From Hirundichthys speculiger (Eukaryota > Chordata > Actinopteri > Beloniformes > Exocoetidae), in assembly GCA_018398805.1 (NCBI GenBank), contig JAGFBZ010001942.1, positions 161,145 to 225,144 of the forward strand: 64,000 bases of DNA. Direction: 5' to 3'. Both the position numbers and the translations under genes were made by a program. The notes beneath the pieces are model-generated. The model saw nothing but the letters and a program-made list of their open reading frames with translations. It had not been told where the DNA came from and did not search any database. Numbering within the stretch: position 1 is the first letter of the stretch; each line of letters begins with the position of its first letter. Positions 59,501 through 64,000 of this stretch are shown here, piece by piece.

Positions 59501-62500
59501 GTTTTGGAGTCGACACCTAGTGGTCAGTCGAGAAATTGCAATTTCTGTTGCTTCCTGGGTGGCTTCAACCCAGATGTTGGCTTTTGGGCGTAAGACACAA
59601 CAAAGTGCATCTCAAGCGGGATAAAGTGATGTTACGGGACTGTTGTTACTCATTAGCACAGCAGCATCAGTATCTCTTTGTCAGCACAGCTTTATACGCC
59701 CCCATGTGGTCAGGAGTGATACTGTACTCTCCAGACTGAAAGGGCCTGTGGCTCCATTTAATCCCTTTTTGTTTCACATTGGTTTTGAACCGCCTCTTCT
59801 CTGGGACTTTGTACCACATTTTAGATGCTGTATTTGTGACGGAGGAGACAGACTGACCATTATCCATCAACATTTTTACAATAAAGAAGGTAACCCTCCA
59901 ACATCATCCATCCATCATCCATCTACAATGTCTCCTGCCCATCTCTGTACGCTCTAATATCAAATCTCTGAAACAGTTTGACACAAAGGCCCCAATCGTA
60001 CACTTCCTGCTAGCCGCTAGCCGGTACCCACTACCCGCTAGCCGCAAATTGCGGGTTTAGGAATCTCCGCTAACTGCTAATGCAATCTTCCGCTCCCTAA
60101 AGCCGCTACCCGTTATGTCGACTCCCTTACTCACATTGTAGGTGTGGCAATGGGCATGTCTTTTGCCCTTTCCGCAAACTCTGTATCTTGCGATCACAGG
60201 TTGCGTAGCTGGTGTAGTGGGTAGCGGGTGGTCTGACCACCATCAGAGGCATTGAGATTGTACACACACGGCATGAACTTTAAATGGCTTTTTAAATTTT
60301 TTTTTACATATTTTCTTTAGGAAGCCTGAAATCTAGTTGCTTTTAAAAACAACCCTCCCCCAAAAAATCCAACCTGTAAGTCAATTTTTTAATTGACCCC
60401 AGAAATAAGAAGCCCAAAGTTGCTTTTAAAATCACAACTATGGATTTAAGCACATGGACAAGCTGTGGGAAAGCATTGTCGGTGCGGATCTACTTTCATC
60501 AAAACCACCTGAAACTTCACAGTGAAATAAACAAAGCTTTGGTTGAACTTGATTGTCGTCCAGAGGCGACATCAAGCTAGCCACCTGGACTGGACCATCG
60601 CATGGTGGAAATGTGTTTTTCCACTATGTGATGGTCAAAAATTCACATTTACCGAACCTACAGGGGTCTGTTTCAGAAAGCAGGTGATGAGTGAACTCTG
60701 GGATGAAAGAAACTTAACCTCAAGAAAGGGGGTTGGGTCCAGAAAGTGAGGTAACTGATGCTTGGAGTCTGTTACCCTTAATAACTGAGTCTCTGAAAAA
60801 AACCTGCAGGAGCAGGTTTTGTTCCACATGCTGAGGGTTTCTCTCTCCTCCCCTTCATAAAGCTGAAAAGAGTTTAATTTCATCAGACACTTAATCTTAT
60901 AATGGGCCTTTTGGAGATGTGTGATCAATGACGGGTCCTTTCATTGACTGAAGAGGCTGCACTGGTTAGAATAGAGCTGCATTTACCCATTATTGAAGAC
61001 CTGAATAGATGGCTTGTCATATGCTTGTCACAGCATTTTTCTGTATTGTTACCTAACCTGTGTGACGTACATCACAAATAATACCTTTCATGTCCCTGTT
61101 TCAGGAAGGAGCTTCAACAAACTCTGAGTTAAGAAACTAACTTAGACTTGACGAACCTTGAGAAAAGAAAACAGGGTTTAGAGTTGGTTCTGTCGACTCT
61201 GAGTTACCATGACTATAAAAAAGACATCATCCAAGTAGCGACTTGACAGCAGGTAACATCAATGTTCTTTCCTGATACACATGCAACATACGTTGAAACG
61301 TCTTCAAAAGGCGCGTTATATGATTGATTGTCTGATGAAATTGAACCTGTTTCAGCTGAAGGGGAGGAGCTAGAGAGTCAGTTACTATGGTAACAGACTC
61401 CAAGTATGACTTACCTCTGCTTCTGAACCCGACTCAACCGAACCCTCTTGTTTGGAGTTAAGTAATCTCACTTTGTTAAAACCAAGTTTCCCTGAGTCCA
61501 AGTTTAACATATTCAGTTTTCACACAACATGCTTTCTGAAATAGACCCCTGTTTCTGAAGCCACACCCCCAAATAGTGTGACAGACAAGCCAATGGTCCA
61601 ATGGCTTTGCTTCGTTCACACACAATGACGTGATCGTGTCTTTTGAGCCCTTTTGTTTCTACAAGTGATCAATATTTTTTTTTTGTTTGGACATGAGAAC
61701 ATTTCATGACTTATTTATTATTGTTGAGTAGAGAGAATTTCAGGAAATATACTTTATTTCTCTGAATAAATGCAATGCAAAACACAACCAGAAGGTGTCT
61801 ATTTTGACCCCAAATTACTATTATTGTTCTTACATTGTCAACACAGACCACCATGACTGGTTGTGGTAGGTCTGAAAGGGTCTGAGGACGAACCTTAGCT
61901 TAGCCATGCTAACAGCTAGCCACAATAGATGCTACCTGACTGCTGTGGAATATGATGTATAAGAAGACGTGCACCTTTCTGGGCTAATGGGTTCCTCCAG
62001 TTACTCCAGACACAGTATAGAGGGTCACCACTTGTCTCGCCATCAATGCAGATCTTTTCCTTCTTGATGTGAAGGAAATGTCATCTGAAATTTCTAGTGA
62101 GGTTCAACACATCAACATTCTTCGCTGTTTAGTCCTTAACCTCCCACTAAATCAATGGGAATTTTGTATAGTTTTTTTCAAAACCAGAAGTTATCATGTC
62201 TTCCAAAAGCCCCAAATGCAGCAGTAACGATCACGTTTGACTGCCGCTGCCACCTAGTGGACACCATTTTCGCGGTACTCGAGTAGCCGCTATTCCGGTT
62301 GGAAGAGTCCTGAAATGAACTCCACGAGCAGCTCAGCTTGTTGAGCCGGCTGGGAGGGGGGGCGGTCAACGTTCGGCTGAGGACACGGAGCTCCAGCCTC
62401 AGCAGCCACAGACCCATGTGGTTCTAATGGAGTCATGTGACCCGATACTTGTCCAGTTATACATATATATATATATGCAGTCAATGGGTTAGCTTCATTT

Positions 62501-63305
62501 TGATTTTATCAAAGTCCTTGGAGCGGGGGGAGGGGGGGAGGGGGGGGGTTATTAGAGGGAATGTGGTAACTTTTATCCACCCTTTTACACTGATATGTTG
62601 TGTGTGTGAATTTGCTTCCAGAAACAATGTTGTTGCTGCTCTGGATCACCCACAGGACAGACTAACCGCAGCTTTTATAGACTGTTTCCTCTGAAAGAAT
62701 TCCCAATGAAAACAGGTTTTTCTGTGACTGATCCAGAGATGTCTCCAAACCTGCACAAACACAATCCAAACTCAACAGAATTTTGGGATAAACTCTTAAT
62801 TTCTTTAAAGTTATGGGAGTTTTGATTACGTCCTGAAACTTTGTACTTCTGACCCTTTTTTTTGCAGCTGTTCTGGCTTGTGTCTGGTCTGTACCTGCAG
62901 CACCTTCCTGCTGGAGGCCCGGCCAGATGTCGCCGCAACCCATTAACTCCCCAGAATGTCCTCGCTCTGCATCTGATGCATGTGCTCCGTGTGCGTGCGA
63001 TATGTAGTACACACTTGTGGTTTTCCTCTCTGCACCGGCCCGGCCAAAGCTCACACGCTGTTCTCCAAACTCAGCGTGTGAGCTCATGCTCAGGACATTC
63101 AGGTCCTGCTCGTAGCTTTGCTGCAGAGTCAAACACTGTTTTCTTTTTTCTTTTAAGTTTCTTGACAGAAACTAAAGGATTGAAATGCACAGACCTGTGT
63201 ATATTTGGCCATGGGACTGGAATCGACAGCATAGATCCTGGAAGCTCCGGCCTGGACTGCGAAGAAAGACAGAATACCAGAACCACAGCACACATCCAGA
63301 ACCAC
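38478..63305 (-). CDS. carm1l: CARM1-like protein arginine methyltransferase paralog, 3' eight exons, catalytic residues changed
   Basis: CARM1 (PRMT4) asymmetrically dimethylates arginines on histone H3 and RNA-binding proteins. Exons on the minus strand are 63195-63305, 59109-59286, 58935-59025, 55205-55286, 55022-55107, 42540-42629, 40790-40927 and 38478-38592, all with GT/AG borders and consistent phase. They align without gaps to human CARM1 from motif I (VVLDV) to LDLKNPFFR, at roughly 60-65 percent identity by eye, which suggests a diverged paralog rather than carm1 itself. The N-terminal domain and first helices lie right of the window. Active-site departures are G to C in motif I, E to Q in the double-E loop and H to R in the THW loop. 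The frame ends shortly after NPFFR. PRMT family membership is certain; the paralog name is inferred. Confidence 0.88.
39462..39827 (+). mobile_element. 366-bp Tc1-type MITE, copy 1
   Basis: Starts CAGTCATGGAAAAAATTATT and ends with its inverse, flanked by TA dinucleotides (39460-39461 and 39828-39829). It has no ORF. A second copy of identical length lies inverted at 56308-56673. Confidence 0.9.
39850..40021 (+). mobile_element. tRNA-derived SINE
   Basis: Has a pol III A-box-like TGGCGCAGTGGCTAGGG and B-box-like GGTTCGACACC at tRNA spacing. The tail ends in AATAAAGGCCACTAGTGC and A-runs. A TA microsatellite follows (40045-40077). Confidence 0.75.
40790..40927 (-). CDS. carm1l: carm1l exon with altered THW loop
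   Basis: Encodes [20 protein letters not shown], then [20 protein letters not shown]1 has PLTHW here; this copy has CGC (Arg) in place of the His codon. Otherwise strongly conserved. Confidence 0.92.
41683..41708. repeat. Short interstitial telomere-like repeat
   Basis: CTAACCCTAACCCTAAACCT followed by AACCCT: about four TTAGGG units, one with a substitution, inside a carm1l intron. Confidence 0.8.
42540..42629 (-). CDS. carm1l: carm1l exon, beta-barrel core
   Basis: Encodes [20 protein letters not shown] then WFDVAFLGS, the SGLVHG...WFDV segment of the CARM1 barrel. Good acceptor (TTTTCAG) and donor (GTAAGT). Confidence 0.93.
43975..44367 (+). CDS. 130-codon ORF in U3 of the 5' LTR
   Basis: Starts [17 protein letters not shown], is basic in the middle ([15 protein letters not shown]) and ends in GLALADKL. 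The identical frame is in the 3' LTR (51554-51946). It lies upstream of the LTR promoter, so only transcription from upstream or an internal start in the 3' copy would express it. No relative recognised; an LTR-borne gene exists in MMTV, but I see no similarity. Confidence 0.35.
   Translation: MLVNVCYKGKLIFVGSKTDRDRAERMFLSGMSTGQERGRKCKHKLLRHTQHLGQVSGSNDDVIRSAQKWPWRGGAVCLIQSGTWAPDCRRRFVTESVIKHGPINQSVNVTLEHTLISRSLEKGLALADKL
44540..44658 (+). promoter_or_regulatory. LTR promoter elements
   Basis: Two CCAATCAG boxes (44540-44547 and 44602-44609) and a TATA-like CATAAAAAGG (44649-44658). Transcription would start near 44680, giving an R/U5 region of about 900 bases. The same set is in the 3' LTR, with the TATA-like box at 52228-52237. 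Confidence 0.6.
45102..45107 (+). terminator. LTR polyadenylation signal (5' copy)
   Basis: AATAAA followed by ATAAAAAACTGTC; the equivalent in the 3' LTR is at 52686-52691, where the proviral RNA would end. Confidence 0.6.
45577..45594 (+). other. Primer binding site, tRNA-Lys3 type
   Basis: TGGCGCCCGAACAGGGAC begins two bases after the LTR end. This is the 18-base complement of the 3' end of tRNA-Lys3, the primer used by lentiviruses and MMTV. Confidence 0.93.
45918..46526 (+). CDS. gag-like ORF, first part (202 codons)
   Basis: Starts in [18 protein letters not shown] and is highly acidic and proline/glutamate-rich, with no strong domain signal. It overlaps the next gag-like frame (46393-47067), which lies in the +1 frame. 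Either a frameshift mutation split one gag gene or two products are made. Position right after the leader fits gag. Confidence 0.55.
   Translation: MATGQKNLSPEEDDPGLGPRTAETKPHGTASPSGKAEEQKRQAQEDRDRLTQGLGQSEFLGSDLEEVEEGSEVQSYASEPPPNRLREVRMVDIGGAEDPQERTQDRPEMAQSQTKEKEPTEPSLSMEEELNEQQTTPTPLIRSCVEEMDLDFRQIQLGDGPSGEDKETAGVRQREDGNPKKAPRPELGNHEDQRHQERVHSS
46393..47067 (+). CDS. gag-like ORF, second part (224 codons), basic C terminus
   Basis: Contains helix-rich capsid-like text ([18 protein letters not shown]) and a basic, proline-rich tail ending near [19 protein letters not shown]. No CCHC zinc knuckle is visible. It ends in an ATGA overlap with the protease frame at 47064. Confidence 0.55.
   Translation: MDPAEKIKKPLEFANVKMGTLRRPQDLSWGTMKTRGIRKGYTLHNRIVLEDLRDEESFLAQCEADLTKGAQAGHQIKRTAPSERFVKALRVVMTIRGEEAKFATRPRTGHMVATLDQAMKTWDLETKYYEEKRKKETRPSAKVSGKVVAKLTTQYQESRQDYQGRPHPSHRTSTAYQPRQPPTRKSDGKPRKGEYLPAKEYSKLTPEQKEALRVARKAAGGPRK
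47064..47354 (+). CDS. Retroviral-type aspartic protease frame
   Basis: Contains [11 protein letters not shown], the active-site DTG of retroviral proteases, about 30 residues in. The protein continues with [15 protein letters not shown] but stops at 97 residues, and the flap/GRD region is unclear, so it may be truncated. Overlaps gag-like frame by ATGA. Confidence 0.7.
   Translation: MRGLKARVALGESYWKRDEIYAKVDGIPYLVDTGAEVSMTRRSLETVGHPKIQIVTGTIKEVPIEAWKGMVWVLGPKKKSDYSKRVEETQKEWGSL
47468..47716 (+). pseudogene. Reverse transcriptase N-terminal trace
   Basis: [19 protein letters not shown] resembles the RPVINLKALN block at the start of reverse transcriptase palms. None of the later RT motifs (such as YxDD) follow; the frame ends after 82 codons. 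Confidence 0.45.
47744..47797 (+). repeat. Three 18-bp tandem repeats in the pol gap
   Basis: GAGGTTGCTAGTGGGGGT, GAGGTTGCTAGCGGAGGT and GAGGTTGCTGATGAAGGT follow head to tail near the place where pol sequence is lost. Confidence 0.75.
48009..48308 (+). pseudogene. Integrase zinc-finger remnant
   Basis: The end of this 99-codon frame reads [17 protein letters not shown] then [17 protein letters not shown] and a TGA. This resembles the H-H-C-C domain of integrases (GHxG, L.....W, CxxC): the first His is Gln, and the stop sits where the second Cys should be. The catalytic D,D-35-E core is not found after it. Confidence 0.45.
48639..48861 (+). repeat. Four tandem 55-57-bp hairpin repeats upstream of env-like frame
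   Basis: Copies start at 48639, 48694, 48749 and 48805. Each contains GGCTCTCTGAGACGAGAGAG, which can fold (CTCTCT with AGAGAG around GAGACG). They end 44 bases before the env-like ATG. Confidence 0.88.
48905..50266 (+). pseudogene. Env-like frame, 287 + 163 codons with one in-frame stop
   Basis: The first part (48905-49768) has a basic start and a membrane-spanning stretch at about residues 22-45 ([20 protein letters not shown]), like a signal-anchor leader. A Cys-containing ectodomain-like part follows. After the TAG at 49766-49768 the same frame continues to 50266. That part has Cys-rich text, an amphipathic segment and a hydrophobic helix ([20 protein letters not shown]) that fits a transmembrane subunit anchor. 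The position between pol remnants and the 3' LTR supports env. Similarity to a known Env is not established. Confidence 0.5.
50267..51047 (+). other. Retroelement 3' untranslated region
   Basis: No ORF with support. Contains paired words (TTTCTGGTAAATTGAGTGTG and TTCTGTAGAATTGA), a mild internal duplication at about 50680-50860. Confidence 0.5.
51048..51057 (+). other. Polypurine tract
   Basis: AAGGAGGGGG directly before the TG of the 3' LTR, the expected plus-strand primer. Confidence 0.85.
51058..53156 (+). repeat. 3' LTR, 2,099 bp
   Basis: Same limits and content as the 5' LTR, including the 130-codon ORF (51554-51946). Relative to the 5' copy the indels are minus 3 As near 51150, plus AGA near 52370, plus CA near 52545, minus A near 52695 and minus T near 52745; they cancel so that both LTRs are 2,099 bp. 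Confidence 0.95.
55022..55107 (-). CDS. carm1l: carm1l exon
   Basis: Encodes [20 protein letters not shown] then DVKEEDIHR, equal to CARM1 [20 protein letters not shown] onward. Separated from the next upstream exon by an intron of only 97 bases. Confidence 0.93.
55205..55286 (-). CDS. carm1l: carm1l exon
   Basis: Encodes [20 protein letters not shown] then FFRQPIV, matching the dimerisation-arm neighbourhood of CARM1 ([20 protein letters not shown]). Confidence 0.93.
56308..56673 (-). mobile_element. 366-bp Tc1-type MITE, copy 2
   Basis: Same family and exactly the same length as 39462-39827, in opposite orientation, with TA on both sides (56306-56307 and 56674-56675). Confidence 0.9.
56680..58930. 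other. carm1l intron DNA
   Basis: No gene or clear transposon recognised; a TG microsatellite lies at about 58796-58845 beside the next exon and again near 58900-58925. Confidence 0.5.
58935..59025 (-). CDS. carm1l: carm1l exon
   Basis: Encodes [20 protein letters not shown] then [10 protein letters not shown], matching CARM1 [20 protein letters not shown]. The Trp codon is split at the GTCTGT donor and completed by the next exon. Confidence 0.93.
59109..59286 (-). CDS. carm1l: carm1l exon with double-E loop, second Glu replaced
   Basis: Encodes [40 protein letters not shown] and [13 protein letters not shown]. The first loop glutamate (SEPMG) is present. At the second, CARM1 has FNER; this copy has CAA (Gln) giving FNQK. 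Confidence 0.95.
59990..60235. mobile_element. Partial relative of the MITE at 7701-8203
   Basis: GGCCCCAATCGTACAC at the left, then the shared GCGGGTTTAGGAA and TGCAATCTTCCGCT stretches. It follows the first 190 bases of the other copy and then diverges; the right terminus is missing. Confidence 0.65.
60236..62500. other. carm1l intron DNA
   Basis: No supported gene. Two stretches (60660-60860 and 61370-61550) are partly inverse to each other: AGTGAACTCTGGGATGAA and GACTCCAAGTATGACTTACC against the TGAGTTACTTCACTTTC style words. This is probably an old MITE pair; boundaries not resolved. Confidence 0.35.
62525..62548 (+). repeat. G-rich tract
   Basis: Runs of 6, 7 and 9 guanines separated by single As; able in principle to form a G-quadruplex on the plus (template) strand of carm1l. 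Confidence 0.8.
63195..63305 (-). CDS. carm1l: carm1l exon with SAM-binding motif I
   Basis: Encodes [20 protein letters not shown] then [17 protein letters not shown]. This is CARM1 motif I and post I, with VLD retained, but the first Gly of GxGxG is Cys (TGC) and the ribose-binding Glu after YAV is Asp. Upstream exons lie beyond 64000; none seen between 63306 and the edge. Confidence 0.94.
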
Positions 63306-63699
63306 CTGCAGGAACGAGAGAGAGTGGAAAGAGACCAGGTCAGACTGGTGTGTTTCCTTCCTGTGAAATCTGGGATGGAATTTGAAATTCTTCTCTTTAC
63401 TGATGACTTATGAGTTCTGGCTCTGTTGAGACAAACAAAAAATTAACTGTACTGGAGCCAGGACCTCTGGAAACAAGTTCTGTAATGACATAATGGTACT
63501 AGCTGGAGACAAAATGAATAGTTACATAGAGAAAATAATTTATGCTTCTACACACATATTATGTATGAGGGACCTACATCATAGATGACGTTTATTTGAA
63601 GGTACAACACAGTAACAAGTTAATGCTACATATCAGACAGACTCCTTTATAAAGTTTTGGGCAGCATGTAGTTAGTTTGTTCTACATTTGAACCCAACC

Positions 63700-63880
63700 A
63701 GGAGTGTCATCAGGTCTGTCCTGCCTCAGCACATCTGATTCAAATGGATGGATCGCCATCAGCTCCTCGTCCAGGTCTGTCAATGATCCGTTCATTAGAA
63801 CCAGATGTGCTGCAGCAGGGAAACATCTAAGACCTGCAGGACACCGGCCCTCGAGGACTGGAGTTGGACACCCCTGTGAC
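63700..63880. mobile_element. hAT-like MITE fragment
   Basis: The end GGAGTTGGACACCCCTG and start CAGGAGTGTC are a known fish MITE style (inverse CAGGGGTGTCCAACTCC). The middle has ATCTGATTCAAATG. No clean 8-bp duplication seen. Confidence 0.55.
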
Positions 63881-64000
63881 CTATGTCTTATTTCCATTTC
63901 ATTTCCAAAGATAATGGAAACATTTGCAAGTCAAGCGAATGACCATTTTAACAGAAAATATTAGTTTGAGGAGTTTCATTCAGGATTCAGGATCCTCATG

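Noticed and set aside
59643..59957. 104-codon plus-strand ORF
   Set aside because: Intron sequence next to a MITE copy, no motif, poor codon pattern.
62662..63132. 156-codon minus-strand ORF next to the carm1l motif I exon
   Set aside because: It lies wholly in the intron between the 63195-63305 and 59109-59286 exons, has no recognisable domain, and the exons join correctly without it.

Overview
This is vertebrate nuclear DNA, most likely from a percomorph teleost fish. It has interrupted genes with GT/AG introns, a dense load of fish-type transposons (Tc1/mariner, hAT, L2-like LINE tails, a tRNA-derived SINE), microsatellites, and protein-coding exons that match vertebrate families. There is no bacterial-style gene organisation.

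Three host genes lie head to tail on the minus strand. Read 5' to 3' (right to left) they are a CARM1-family arginine methyltransferase paralog (carm1l; exons at 63305 down to 38478, 5' exons beyond the right edge), cnot9 (complete, 34653 to 28781, eight coding exons, 297 residues) and plcd4 (from 18984 through 324, eleven coding exons, C2-domain exons beyond the left edge). CNOT9 and PLCD4 are also neighbours in human 2q35, so this pair is conserved synteny. I assembled all exons by reading splice sites and checking phase; every junction in the three genes keeps frame.

The main surprise is in carm1l. All visible exons are intact and in phase, but three active-site positions differ from CARM1: the first glycine of the SAM-binding motif I is Cys, the second glutamate of the double-E loop is Gln (the change used in the laboratory as CARM1 E267Q, a dead enzyme), and the THW loop reads TRW. 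The protein also appears to stop right after the methyltransferase fold, without the long CARM1 C-terminal tail. The sequence suggests a conserved pseudo-methyltransferase.

The large carm1l intron between 42630 and 55021 carries a very young 9.7 kb endogenous retrovirus or LTR retroelement on the plus strand (43476-53156), antisense to the host gene. It has 2,099-bp LTRs that differ only by small indels, a 4-bp target duplication, an exact tRNA-Lys3-type primer binding site and a polypurine tract. Its gag-like and protease reading frames are readable, but most of pol is missing, the integrase zinc finger is broken, and an env-like frame is interrupted by an in-frame stop. It therefore looks like a defective element that was copied with help from an intact relative.

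The rest is introns and intergenic DNA built from transposon debris: several Tc1-like copies (one with a LINE inserted in it), hAT-type MITEs with clear 8-bp target duplications (one nested in another), a solo LTR, a pair of inverted 366-bp Tc1-type MITEs, a THAP-domain exon remnant, long inverted repeats and degenerate AT-rich tandem arrays.
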